Assembly (NCBI GenBank): GCA_963573385.1
Contig: CAUYLG010005261.1
Span: forward strand, 1-64,000
DNA: 64,000 nucleotides
Source: Cacajao melanocephalus
Lineage: Eukaryota; Chordata; Mammalia; Primates; Pitheciidae
Direction: 5' to 3'
Positions 11,762 to 23,254 of this stretch are shown in pieces. Positions within the stretch are counted from its first letter, which is position 1, and every line of letters begins with the position of its first letter. The translations under genes and the position numbers were made by a program. The notes under the pieces were generated by a model. The model ran no database searches. It was not told the DNA's origin and saw only the letters and a program-made list of their open reading frames with translations.

Positions 11762-12052
11762 TTTTTTTTTTTGAAATGAAGTCTTGCTGTGTTGCCCAGG
11801 CTGGAGTACAGTGGCACAATCTCAGCTCACTGCAACCTCTGCCTCCTGGTTCAAGCGATTCTCCTGCCCCAGTCTCCCAAGTAGCTGGGATTACAGGCGC
11901 ATGTTACCACATCTGGCTAATTTTTGCATTTTTAGAGAGACGGGGTTTTCACCATATTTACCAGGCTGGTCTTGAACTCCTGACCTCGTGATCTGCCCAC
12001 CTCGGCCTCCTAAACTGCTGGGATTACAGGTGTGAGCCACTGTGCCTGGCAG
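11762..12052 (-). mobile_element. Alu SINE (dimeric)
   Basis: Full-length Alu on the minus strand, oligo-T at the left, both arms present. It is flanked by a 10-bp TSD: GGCGCTTTTC at 11752-11761 and GGTGCTTTTC at 12053-12062. The single difference is a CpG-to-TpG change. The 63- and 71-codon open frames inside are Alu artefacts. Confidence 0.97.
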
Positions 12053-12079
12053 GGTGCTTTTCATATACTTCTCTTTTCA

Positions 12080-12255
12080 CTGTAATATTTAAAGTATCAC
12101 ATCACTGTTTCCATTTTACAGATAAAGAAACTGAAGCACGGCCAAGTTAAATACCTTGCCCAAGGTTGCAGCAACAGTTCATAGCATTTCAGGGATCCTA
12201 GCATCAGTCGGTTTGTCTGATTCCCATATCTCTGCACCACCTATGCCTCCTCATG
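12080..12255 (-). repeat. MIR SINE
   Basis: 'ccattttacagataaagaa' and 'taccttgcccaaggttgca' are the reverse-complement MIR core. Confidence 0.75.
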
Positions 12256-12579
12256 TATAAAAATGGGGAAGACTACACAGAAAGGTGATATGACTCATCC
12301 CATGCAGAGATGGATCTAGAACCCAGTACCTCATGTCCTTTACATTACATTGGAACTCTCAAAGGAGATAGTTAAGACACAGTTAATGAAATTTAACAAA
12401 GACAGCCTTTATAGATATTTTGATTCACCAATTCACACTAATGGTATTAGATTTTAATAGTTGGGTCACATGTTCCTCACCCAGTTTGGGGGATAAAGTG
12501 AACTTGAGGAAACTTCGAAAAGACCTTTATGATAATGAAGGATTTCCTCAAGGAAAGAATGCCTCAGGCAGGCAGCACT

Positions 12580-12806
12580 GTGAGGCCAAGCCATTAGAAT
12601 ACAGTCTCAAGTCCAGAAGATCTGGACTCGAATCCCAGCCCACTCTGTGCTGACTATAAGACCCGGACAAGTTATTTAAACCTTTCTGTGCCTCAATTTC
12701 CCAGCTTAGAAATTGGCTAATAATGGTGTGTAACACATGAGGTTTTCAGGAAGATTAAATGAGACCAAAAATGCAGCCTCTGGCTCATATGTAGTAAGTG
12801 CTCATT
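12580..12806 (+). repeat. MIR SINE, interrupted at its 3' end by L1
   Basis: 'ctggactcgaatcccagcc', 'gacaagttatttaaacctt' and the tail 'tagtaagtgctcattaaat' follow the full MIR order. The L1 fragment at 12823 inserted at its tail, using part of it as target site. Confidence 0.85.
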
Positions 12807-12822
12807 AAATCAGACAAGTCTT
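12806..12822. repeat. Left copy of 17-bp target-site duplication
   Basis: TAAATCAGACAAGTCTT, identical to 13275-13291. The two copies exactly bracket the L1 fragment 12823-13274. Confidence 0.92.
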
Positions 12823-13274
12823 ACATGAATAGACAATTCTCAAAAGAAGATACACAAATGGCCAAAAAACATATGAAAACATGATTAACATCACTAACGA
12901 TCAGGGAAATGCAAATCAAAACCGCAATGCAATACAACCTTCCTCCTGCAAGAACGGCCATAATCAAAAAATCAAAAAATAATAGATGTTGGCATGGATG
13001 TGTTGAAAAGGAAACACCTCTACACTGCTGGTGAGAATGTAAACTAGTACAAACACTATGGAGAACAGTGTGGAGATTCCTTAAAGAACTAAAGTAGAAC
13101 TACCATTTGATTCAACAATCCCGCTACTGGGTATCTACCCAAAGGAAAATAAGTCATTATATGAAAAAGATACTTGCTCACTCATGTTCATAGCAGCACA
13201 ATTCACAATTGAAAAAATGTGGAACCAACCTAAATGCCCATCAGTCAACGAGTGGATAAAGAAACTATGGTATA
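12823..13274 (+). mobile_element. L1 ORF2 fragment lacking its 3' end and poly(A)
   Basis: Matches the 3' part of L1 ORF2, from 'gaatagacaattctcaaaa' through 'ctactgggtatctacccaa' to 'gataaagaaactatggtat'. It stops inside ORF2, about where the consensus continues into a TATATAC stretch, with no 3' UTR or A-tail. A perfect 17-bp TSD flanks it. The match to L1 is close, so it is relatively young among the L1s here. No functional protein is encoded. Confidence 0.95.
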
Positions 13275-13291
13275 TAAATCAGACAAGTCTT
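13275..13291. repeat. Right copy of 17-bp target-site duplication
   Basis: TAAATCAGACAAGTCTT directly follows the truncated L1 end with no intervening A-tail. The TATATA before it gives short microhomology at the junction. Confidence 0.92.
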
Positions 13292-13299
13292 TGATTGCA

Positions 13300-13720
13300 A
13301 GGATGTTGTAACTGGATCCAATCACGTATTTACGCTCTTAGTGAACTTTATCCTGAGTCTGTCTGCCACTTCTCTGCTGGTCACTGCCTGTCTGAACACC
13401 ATGACTCCAGGTTCTGCTCAGCAGAACACAACTCTTCTGATTCTCAGTGCTGTACTTGGAGAAGGATGGTTAGTCATACATTTTAAAGCAGGTCAATATG
13501 GTGGATTTCCAGTCTGCCAGCCTCCTTTGCAGTGGGTTGGGGCCGAGTGACTGCTTGTGGCAAATGAACTGTGAGTAAAAGTGAACGTATGCTTCTGAGT
13601 CCAAGCAGTTAGGAGCCAGTTCGGTGTCTCTCCCATCTGTCTCTTGTCTTTTTGAGGTAAAGCCATATATTCCAGATAGGCTAGCTATAAGATAGACAAT
13701 GCCTATCTGTCACTGGGAAT
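13300..13720. other. Unassigned sequence
   Basis: No repeat family recognised. Two overlapping open frames of 63-69 codons carry no domain. Confidence 0.45.
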
Positions 13721-13736
13721 TTGGGAGTTATTTGTT

Positions 13737-13880
13737 GTTGTTGTTGTTTGTTTGTTTTTGTAAAGACAAGGTCTTGCTATGTTTCCCAGGCTGGTCTTGA
13801 ACTCCTGGCCTCAAGTGATTCTCCTGCCTTGGTGTCTTCAAGGTGCTTGGATTACAGGTGTGAGCCACTGTGCCCGAACT
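13737..13880 (-). mobile_element. Free Alu left monomer (FLAM-like)
   Basis: A single Alu arm on the minus strand (T/TTG-rich head, 'gacaaggtcttgctatgtt', 'ggattacaggtgtgagcca'). It is flanked by a perfect 13-bp TSD, GGAGTTATTTGTT, at 13724-13736 and 13881-13893. The TSD right at its ends shows that it inserted as a monomer and is not a broken dimer. Confidence 0.9.
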
Positions 13881-13910
13881 GGAGTTATTTGTTACTAAGT
13901 GAAGATTAGG

Positions 13911-14270
13911 CAAGTGGTTCTGAAAGTGTGGTACAGGAACTCCTAGGTGTTCCTAAGACACTTTTATGGGGTTTGCTAAGTGAAAACCATTTTCATAATA
14001 ATGCAAAGTTGTTGTTTACCTTTGTGACTCTCATTCCATCATGATTATGTAGCAGAGTTTCTCTAGATGATTTAAGATGTGTGATAATGTCATTGCTCTT
14101 ACAGCATGTATCCTTATATATTCTTGTGTTAAAATTTTTTTCTGTTTAATTTCTAATGTGGTAGATATTAACAGGTAGAACATATATACACAAAAGTTCT
14201 TTAAGAGTCCTCAGTAACTATTTTTAAGAAATGTGAAGGGATCTTGAGACCAAAATATTTGAGAACCACT
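13911..14270. mobile_element. Non-autonomous hAT DNA transposon, complete
   Basis: Terminal inverted repeats: left AGTGGTTCTGAAAGTG and right TTTGAGAACCACT, whose reverse complement is AGTGGTTCTCAAA. An 8-bp TSD flanks it: AGATTAGG at 13903-13910 and AGATTAGT at 14271-14278. Interior phrases ('ccattttcataataatgca', 'agagtcctcagtaactatt') resemble Arthur/Zaphod-type hAT elements. The exact subfamily is uncertain and it has no transposase ORF. Confidence 0.85.
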
Positions 14271-14279
14271 AGATTAGTT

Positions 14280-15199
<920 letters not shown>

Positions 15200-15474
15200 C
15201 CTTTACTTCTTCCGTAACACCAAGCTGATCTGATAAAATCAAGTCAGAGATAAACAGATTGAATTATCATAAAGGAACATGTGCATTGGAATTTTTATGA
15301 CATTTTGCTTTTCAACAGTGTTCCCAAAATGCTATTTCTGCCTTCATATACCTTAGGTCAAGGTTTTGGCAGGGATTTATTGCTCATTACTCTTTTTTCA
15401 GGTTCCATTCAAACATCTTCAGTGTTTTTTTCATTGCCTGCAACCACTTAAAGTTCTTCTTTATTAATTCAGTT

Positions 15475-16338
15475 ATAAAGTATTTATTGAGTTCTTACTA
15501 CCTAGGAGATACTGTTTTAGATGCTGGAGATATAAAAGCTAATGAAATCTACAAACATCTTTGCACATTTGGAGCTTACATCAGAGAGGGAGCTGAGAAT
15601 AAACAAGATAAATATATAGAATGTGTGTGTCAGACAGTGATAAGGTCTAAGAAGAACAATGAGTCAGCGAAGGGAATGTGTAGGAGTCAGGGAAGGGTGC
15701 CCTTCTAGACACGGGGGCTAGAGTAGGCCTCAATGGGAAGGTGACAAGTCAGAAAAGGTGTAAGAAAGTGAGGGAGCTGCATGGGTATCCAGAGGGAAAG
15801 CCTCCAAGAAGAGCGAATGCTAGTCACAAAGGCCTCGAGGTGGGAGCTGCAGGGAAAACAAAGAGGACACCCTTGGTTGAAGCCAAGTGAAGGAAAGCTT
15901 GTATGGTCCTTGTAAGGATCTGGGTTTTCCTATGAGCAGGATGGGTACTGGTTTAGTATTTTGTGCTGAGGAAAGATGTGATCTGCCTGGCATTTTAACA
16001 GAACCATTCTGACTCCTTTGTTGGGAATTCTGCGTGCAGAGGGTAAAAGAAGCAGCAAAGAGATCTGGTAGGAAGATATTGAAGAAATCCAGGTGAGAGA
16101 TGATGTGACTCAGTCCAGAGTGGTGGCAGCAAAGGTATTGAGAAATGGTCAAATTTTGGTTATATTTTGATGGTAGAGCAACAGGTTTTTAAAATAATTG
16201 TTGATATGAGAGAAAGAGAGAAGTCAAGAGGCACCTTAAGATTTTTGGTCTGAGCATCTGGAAGAAAATCAACTTGTAAGGGGAAGGGTGGAGGAGAAGT
16301 GGGCTGGCGGAGAATACCAGGAACTCAGTTTTAGTACT
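15475..16338 (-). mobile_element. L2 LINE, distal ORF2 to 3' end (first part)
   Basis: Starts at the reverse-complement L2 tail ('agtatttattgagttctta', then 'ggagatataaaagctaatg'). It continues through L2 ORF2 antisense phrases ('aatccaggtgagagatgat', 'gagagaaagagagaagtca', 'gaactcagttttagtactt'). It is interrupted by the MLT1 LTR at 16339 and resumes at 16691. Its ORF2 is heavily decayed. Confidence 0.87.
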
Positions 16339-16690
16339 TGCTATAGACTGAATGTTTGTGTCTTCCCCAAATGACTGTGTTGAAAGCTTAACTTTCAGTG
16401 TGATGGTAGGCATTAAGAGGTAGGGCCTTTGGGAGGTATTTAGGTCATAAGGCCAGAGCCGTCATAAATAAGACTGATGCCCTTATAAAAGAGGCCCCAG
16501 AGAGACTCCTTGGCCCTTTCACTATGTGAGGACACAGTGAGAAGGCAGTGTCCAAGAGGAAGTTGTCAGACACTGAGTGTGCCTTGATCTTGGACTTCTC
16601 AGCCTCCAGAACGGTGAGAACTCAAGTTCTGTTTTTTATAAGTCACCTGGTTTGTGGTATTATGTTATAGCATCCCAAATAGACCGAGAT
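16339..16690 (+). mobile_element. MLT1B-like (MaLR) LTR inserted in L2
   Basis: Starts TGCTATAGACTGAATG, contains 'ccttataaaagaggcccca' and 'gccttgatcttggacttct', and ends near AGACCGAGATA. L2 sequence continues on both sides in the right order, so the LTR is the younger insertion. Confidence 0.92.
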
Positions 16691-16975
16691 AATATTCTTA
16701 ATTTTGTGATGCCTATTAGGCTTCTAGGTATAGATGGCAATTGGATGTACAAGTCTTGAATTCAGGGTACGCATTGGAGACATAAACTTCAGAGTCATCT
16801 AAATAAACATGGAATTTAAATCTGCAACAGTAGATAAGATCAAAAAGGATGTGAGGGTGACTAGAAAATGGAAGCAGTCCAAGGCCTGAGCTGTATTATT
16901 TAAAGGGGAGAAGAGTGAATGACCTGGAGAAAGGAAATTTGTCTAAAATGGAGCAGCCAGTAAGGTATCACTTCA
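16691..16975 (-). mobile_element. L2 LINE (second part)
   Basis: Continues the antisense L2 ORF2 ('gatgcctattaggcttcta', 'tcttgaattcagggtacgc', 'gagcagccagtaaggtatc') exactly where the first part stopped before the MLT1 LTR. Confidence 0.83.
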
Positions 16976-17178
16976 ACTTCTCTTTCTCATAATTTTGTCA
17001 TTCCATCTCCTCCACCACAGCTTCCATGGGATCCACCCACATGGTTCAAATTGGTCACAGCTTTTCTTGCCTTTATATCCTCAATATAATGCTTTATGTG
17101 TGGCATGATGCCAGCTACTCCTTTCTGACATGACTTTGAACTGGTCCATCTTCAAGGATCATTTTCAATGCCTTTCTT

Positions 17179-17496
17179 TTTTTTTTTTAATTGAGGTTAA
17201 ATATACATACATAATTTATCATCTTTATTATTTTTAGGTGCATGGTTCAGTGTTAATAAATACCTTTATGTTATTTTTCCCCTTCATCCCCTCCCACTTT
17301 CCAGCCTCTGGTAATCACCAGTCTACTCTCTATCTCCGTGAGATCCACTTTTTAAGCTTCAGAATACGAGTGAGAACACGTGATATTTGTCTTTCTGTGC
17401 TTGGCTTATTTCACTGAACATCATGGCCTCCAGTTCCATCCATGTTGCCACAGATGACAGGATATCATTCTTTTTTGGCTGAATAATATTTCATTT
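17179..17496 (-). mobile_element. L1M 3' end, part 1
   Basis: An oligo-T head is followed by antisense L1M 3' sequence ('attgaggttaaatatacat', 'tctggtaatcaccagtcta', 'ccagttccatccatgttgc'). The whole L1 (17179-17984) has a near-perfect 13-bp TSD: CAATGCCTTTCTT at 17166-17178 and CACTGCCTTTCTT at 17985-17997. Confidence 0.9.
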
Positions 17497-17860
17497 TTTT
17501 TGGCTGTGTCCCTACCCAAATCTCATCCTGAACTATAGTTCCCATAATCACCAAGTGTCATGGGAGGGACCCTGTGGGAGGTAATTGAATCATGAAGGTG
17601 GCTACCTTCATGCTGTTCTTGTGATAGTGAGTGAGTTCTCACGAGATCTGATGATGGTTTTATGAGGGGATTTTCCCCATTTCGCTCTGCACTTCCCCTT
17701 CCTGCTGCCATGTGAAGAAGGATGTGTTTGCTTCCTTCTCTGCCATGATTGTAAGTTTTCTGAGGCTTCCCCAGTCATGCGGAATTGTGAGTCAATTAAA
17801 CTTCTTTATAAATCACCAGTCTTGGGTATTTCTTCATAGAAGCATGAGAATGGACCAACA
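17497..17860 (+). mobile_element. THE1/MST-type MaLR LTR inserted in L1
   Basis: 'tttggctgtgtccctaccc', 'tcatgggagggaccctgtg', 'cacgagatctgatgatggt', 'gccatgattgtaagttttc' and the end 'atgagaatggaccaaca' define a THE1/MST-class LTR. Its first bases are eroded into a T-run. L1 sequence resumes at 17861, so the LTR is younger than the L1. Confidence 0.92.
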
Positions 17861-17984
17861 CATTGTTTATGTACCACGTTTTCTTTATTCATCCATTAAT
17901 GGGCATTTAGGTTGATTCCATATTTCAGCTATTATGAATAGTGCTGAGATAAAAATGGAAGTGCAGATCTCTCTTAGATACATT
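17861..17984 (-). mobile_element. L1M 3' end, part 2
   Basis: 'tgtttatgtaccacgtttt', 'ttcatccattaatgggcat' and 'ttaggttgattccatattt' continue the L1 antisense interrupted by the MST LTR. The second TSD copy follows. Confidence 0.9.
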
Positions 17985-17999
17985 CACTGCCTTTCTTAT

Positions 18000-19660
18000 A
18001 TCCCCCAATTTTTCCATTTTTTGTAGCAATTACTGCATTTAAAAAACAACTGATGTATAGCAATTCCACATCCCTTTGTGTACATATTTGTTACTTCTCT
18101 AAACAGTAAGCTTTTTGCAGGTAACGACTGTGCCACTTTGCAGAATATTACCTATTTATTGAGAAAAAATGAATTTTGTTGAACAATCATTGGGTAGATG
18201 TGGACAGGACGAAGATGCAAAGAAGCACAGAATGTCAAAATAATAACCTCATTTGGATCTAAAAATTATGTGTTGCTGTGGAAACAAAGAGATTTATCAT
18301 TACATTCCTGTACTAATATACAATATAAGTAGTGATCTATCTGCTTGTGGTATAGCATGGACCCTACTGCTATACTGCCTTTTGATTTTTAAATTCTCCT
18401 TAAAATCTGGTAATTGAAAGAGAATAAAAAAAAATCTGAAGATCAGACATGGTACTAAAATAATTATAATAATATAGGAGATACAATCTAGTTATCCATG
18501 GACAAACACTTCCCTAATCTACTTATAGAATGAAATCATAAACATGTGACCTACTATCCAAAATTCAGTTTGCAGATATGCATTTCATTTTCTTTGTTTG
18601 CAGGGTCCTGCAACCTTCTTTGGCAACAGGCCCCTCTGCTTCCTACAGTTTGGTCCAAGGCTGTTTTACACATTTACTTTACCTGTTATAGGCAGTCCAC
18701 TGGGTTTCCCAGCTCCATTTATGTATTATTAGCATTCTACCATTTATGTGGACTACAACAGGAATTATTAGTACCTTGGAGTCGTGCAATGCAATAGGCC
18801 ATCCGTTTAGCTCCTGATGGCATTTGAATGTGTCACTTTTTTTTAAGTAAATAAATAACACATAATTATTTTAACTTTAAAAAAAAAATCAATTCCTAGC
18901 ATTTCCTTGTAAATTACATACCTTACATGTTGATTGAGTTAGGAAAACCAATTAGAAATTAGGAATACAAAGATTCTGACCAGATGTATGCAGGCCCCAA
19001 ACAAATATATTTTAAAAAGCCAAATTTTGCAAAACTGCAAAAAAAGCTTATTCAGGAATGAAAGTTTTACTTTTGATCTTCATTATTGACTGGCTTGATT
19101 TCCTTGTTTCTACTTTAGGTTCTTTCTTGCCCTGGAGACTCAATGATTTTATGTCTAGTGGTTCATAAGTCACAGATATCTGGAATTAGGTGGTAAGTAT
19201 TTTTCTTTCCTTAGTGCAAGCCTATAAAACCTCAGCAGTTTGTATTTTGAGGCAATCAAAACTAAATGGAGTCCTGCATAATTTGCTTCCTCTTCCTAAT
19301 GTTTCCATAAAAACAAAATACTATAGACAACCCCTGAAATATAGAAACCTTTTCCTTTCTGAATGTAAATGGAATGAAAATTAGCTTGAACAATCTCCCT
19401 ACAGGTATATATATATATAAACATAAAAAATACAACATTTCACTTTGCTCGCATACTATACAATGATTGGTAATTTTAAAAATATTTGAGTAATTACTCT
19501 TTTTAAAGATAAAAAGCCAACAACAACAACAAAAACCTTTTGGATAACTTGAGATTTTAGGGAACCAAACTAATGACAGATCATTACTATTGCGTAAACG
19601 CTCTTTAAAATATCTCTGAAAATGAAAGAGATGGGAGATAAGACCAGTGAAGCCTCAGAC
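18000..19660. other. Unassigned AT-rich sequence
   Basis: No repeat family recognised apart from short A/T runs (for example 19408-19421, an AT repeat). Open frames up to 83 codons have no supporting features. Confidence 0.5.
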
Positions 19661-19667
19661 CTCTTTA

Positions 19668-20133
19668 TTAAATCACCCATCTTTTCATTTCTATATCATA
19701 AGAATAGTCAGCTCTTTTGCTGCTAGCACAAAATGACCCTACAATGTGTACAATGGATTTTCTTATCCTTTTATTATAAAAAAAAATCTCTCCTTCCTTT
19801 TCACCTTCTGGGACGCTTTTGGCCCTAGAACTTCTAGAAAACTTGAAAAAAGAATCTGAACGAAGAAAGGAAGCTGACTTGGCAGATCTGGCCATGCCTT
19901 GGGTGATGGGCTTTGACACTGAGTTAAAGAATATTATTTTGATGGGAGATGTTATTTTTAGTGCCAGACATGGTACTTTAGAAAAGACGGAAACAGACAG
20001 CACTTTTCTCCTAAAGTGCCTGCACTTTGATTTGGCCAGGACTGCATTCATTCGAATGAGGCCTGGAGAATGTAGCTGGCAGGCAAATCAGCATAATGAA
20101 GCTCCCAGCAGAGGGGGTGCTTTCAGAAGCTAG
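19668..20133. other. Segment open on both strands (minus 127, plus 104 codons)
   Basis: A 127-codon minus-strand frame (20051 to 19668) lies opposite a 104-codon plus-strand frame (19819-20133). The plus frame starts with a charged, helix-prone stretch (LLENLKKESERRKEAD). I do not recognise either product, and no strong promoter or splice pair marks a transcript. The plus strand has a moderate acceptor-like TTTTGGCCCTAG before 19829. Treated as unassigned, and probably chance or an ancient conserved element. Confidence 0.2.
20105..20120 (+). promoter_or_regulatory. CTCF-like motif
   Basis: CCAGCAGAGGGGGTGC matches the CTCF core pattern (CCASYAGRKGGCRS), with G for the usual C at the twelfth base and T at the fourteenth. 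Binding is not shown by sequence alone. Confidence 0.35.
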
Positions 20134-20319
20134 TTGAAGATGAAGGTAGAAGGGCCTCAGGGTAGGAGATTATTCAAAAATTAAGAAGGCAGCTGAAAAT
20201 AAGGCATAGAGAGCTGGGGAACCTAATGGAAGTTCCTCTGGGGAAATAAAAAAGACTGAGAAGAAGGCCAGGTATGACTACACATGAGAGAAAATAAGGT
20301 ATAAATACTGAATGCATGA

Positions 20320-20455
20320 GGGGTTTGAAACCTAGACGATGGGTTGATGGGTGCAGCAAACCACCACGGCACATGTATACCTTTCTAACAAACCTGCACA
20401 TTCTGCTCATGTATCCTGAAACTTACAGTAAAATTTTAAAAAAATTGTAAAAAAA
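20320..20455 (+). mobile_element. L1 (primate-type) 3' UTR end
   Basis: 'gatgggttgatgggtgcag', 'cggcacatgtatacctttc' and 'acctgcacattctgctcat' are the terminal L1P 3' UTR, followed by an A-rich tail to about 20465. Severely 5'-truncated. The upstream limit is uncertain. Confidence 0.88.
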
Positions 20456-20464
20456 AAAGATGAA

Positions 20465-21710
20465 AAAAAAAGCAAGAAAAAAGGACAAGGGTGGAAGTGA
20501 GAAAGGATTTAAAGAGACTGAAAGCTGCAAGAGAAAGCTCAATAGTATCAAATGACTCGGGAACATAAGTGGCATATCCTGATGGAACTGCTTGATGAGT
20601 GCTTGATGAGTGATGTCTATTTTCCGGAATTTTATGCTAGGTAGAGCAGGGATAATATAAATTAGGCTAACATGCATGTTTTCGGTTAGATAGTAAGCAA
20701 AATAAAAGCTCAGAAGTTCTTATCTGCAAATGAAGTGACTGGTCAGGAGAGCATTAGGATTATCTTCCAAGGTACAAACTCTGTGTCAAGATCAAGAGGA
20801 GAATCCTTGTGGAAATGACTAGAATACGCCCAATTTATTTATGAGTTAAATATCTAAAATGTATATTAGTGAGGAAAATATACGTTGTTTATGAACTGAC
20901 CAAAGTAAAAATATTATTGGAGTAGTGATGAAGATTTTCCCATTTATATTTCGGGGAGTGACTGTTACTAGTTCCTGAGAAAAACTGGGAAGAAGCCAAA
21001 GGTAGAACAGCATGATAGGAGAAAGGCATGATTTTAACTGTAGTAAGTAGATGTATGATTTGGCTATTAGAGGAGAAATTGATAAAATTCAGTCATCTGC
21101 CTATAACAGAAATAATAATGCAAACAGCTGGGACTTAATTGGCTTAATTCAAAGGGTTCAAATAGACACAGAATAACTGTAGAACACTTTCTTAGAGAAA
21201 TGAATTTACCATAATTTTATACATTAACCAGAAGAATTTAAAATTAACTAAAATGTGACCTTATAAGGCCTGAAAATCATATTATTCAATTTGCTTGTTA
21301 TAATGGGTAGAAATAATCCCTGTCTAAATAAATGATGGGGCTAGATATAGCCCATGGGGCCAAGGGGCATCCTTTTAATTGCATAATGTCCATTTAAATA
21401 TATTAGACCATTTGTGTTTGCAATGTGTTGAAACAACTCCATGTTATATTTGCAAACTCATTGGCATCGGATGGTGTTTTTCCTTATTTAAGAATGTTTC
21501 TAATAAATTTTCAGATTAAAAAGATAGAATTTAATACTAAAAATTTTAAGGGAAAGCTTTATACATAAGCTGATAAATATTTAATATTTAGGTGCTACTC
21601 ACATTGAGATATTGAGAGATGGGAGGGAAAACACTCTCGATATTTCAGAATACAACAGAAAAGTTTAATGACTATGCCGCTAGAAAACATCTGAAATTTT
21701 TTAACATTAA
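20465..21710. other. Unassigned AT-rich sequence
   Basis: No family recognised. Contains a short tandem duplication of GCTTGATGAGT near 20590-20614. Confidence 0.5.
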
Positions 21711-21714
21711 CTTT

Positions 21715-22092
21715 TAGATTATCATGGTTAGTACTAAATGTCAACTTGATTTCATTGAAGGATGCAAAATATTCTTCCTGGGTGTGTGAGGGTGTTGCCA
21801 AAGGAGATTAACGTTTGAGTCAGTGGGCTGAGGAAGGCAGAACCATCCTTAATCTGGTGGGCACAATCTAATCAGCTATCAGTGAAAATAAAGCAGGTAG
21901 CAAAAGGTGAAAAGGCAAGACTGGCCTAGCCTCCCAGCCTACATCTTTCTCCTCTGCTGGACGCTTCCTGCCCTCAAACATCAGACTCCATGTTCTTCAG
22001 TTTTGAGACTTGGACTGGCTCTCCTTGCTCCTCAAGCTTGCACATAGCCTATTCTGAGACCTTGTGATCATGTAAGTTAATACATAATAATC
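21715..22092 (+). mobile_element. MLT2 (HERV-L) solo LTR
   Basis: 'ggttagtactaaatgtcaa', 'gttgccaaaggagattaac', 'ctcccagcctacatctttc' and 'cttgtgatcatgtaagtta' follow the MLT2 LTR order. The distal end, which should continue to a CTAATACA end, is missing. No internal HERV-L sequence adjoins it. Confidence 0.92.
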
Positions 22093-22284
22093 GACTGGGT
22101 CACCAAGTGGCTGACAGGCTTCTGTTCATCTTCACTTTTCAATCTAGGAATATCTTTAGTTAACAGTTGTGTGGAAAATGAGTCAACTGAAAATATTTAG
22201 ATGTAAATTTTAGGGGCACTAGTAAAGAAATCTTATTAAACATGGCTGTATGCTAGGTAATACAGAATTGACACAAAATGAACC

Positions 22285-22500
22285 TAAGTATATTGCAGTC
22301 ATTGGGCTTAGCAGGTGACACACATGATCTCTTTTTGTCCTCATGCCACTCAGTGTGGGAGCAAATATCATCTTCATGTCCTATATAAGGCAACTGAGAT
22401 TTAGAAAGGTAAAGAACTTTCTTAAAGTTCCAGTCCTGATATGTGAAGGAATCAGACTTATAACGGAGATCCATGGTCTAGCCACCATCGAGCCTGCCTC
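22285..22500 (-). repeat. MIR SINE
   Basis: 'ctatataaggcaactgaga' and a TTAGAAAGGTAAAGAACTT stretch fit the reverse-complement MIR core. Tail phrases are diverged. Confidence 0.72.
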
Positions 22501-22504
22501 AGTG

Positions 22505-23250
22505 TGCATTTACTCCCAGCAGCAGACTGTTGATCTAAATGGACATCAAAGAAGTAAGCATATTGTTGAGGAATCAGTATAGCTAGTGCTAGTAGTTATA
22601 GAAGTAGGGTAAAGAATTGCATGACAGGGACACATTCCTTTCTTATTTCTGTTTGGTAGTTTCCATAACACACCCTAGATTATTATGCCTCAGGCACCAC
22701 ACCTGATGTGGACATGCAGTGGTGAAGGAAACAGAGCTGCTGGTTTTATATGGCCTATAACCTCAGGCCTGCCACCCTCTTGGTAAAAACCAGCTCTTGC
22801 CTACATGTGGCCTACACCTTTAGTCTTACGCCATAAAGCTCTTGGCCACATTCTGTACTTCATTCAGCCTGCCTTCTTTCCATCTTCCCTCCTATATCTG
22901 CCTGGCTCCTGCCACTCACCAAGGCACCTGACTCACCTGGGGTCCCGTGGGAAGGTTTAGACAGGGCCATCTGATGAGTTCATGGGTCCTGAGGGCTTCT
23001 GCGTTCATGGGCCCCTCTTCCATAAACATCAAAGTAAAAATTATGTTTTATGACTGGGTTGGTATCCAGATGAATCTATTAACATTATATGCTAAACCAT
23101 TTTCTTTAAACTCAAAGTTTTTTTTTTCTACTTTTAAAACAAATTAAAACATTTTCATAGACCCCTAAAAGTACCGTAGGCCCTAGGTCCTGAAACTACT
23201 GTGCCTAATGGATACGTTGGTTGTGGGTCTAGTCACCAATTGGCAAAAAG
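22505..23250. other. Unassigned, partly repeat-like sequence
   Basis: 22960-23215 carries phrases ('gttcatgggcccctcttcc', 'aaagtaccgtaggccctag') that look like an interspersed repeat I cannot name. No exon or RNA gene seen. Confidence 0.4.
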
Positions 23251-23254
23251 CTAT

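Noticed and set aside
11762..12052. Open frames within Alu copies (also at 14898-15199, 45520-45801 and 47958-48250)
   Set aside because: Alu sequences routinely show such frames. There is no evidence of exonisation here.
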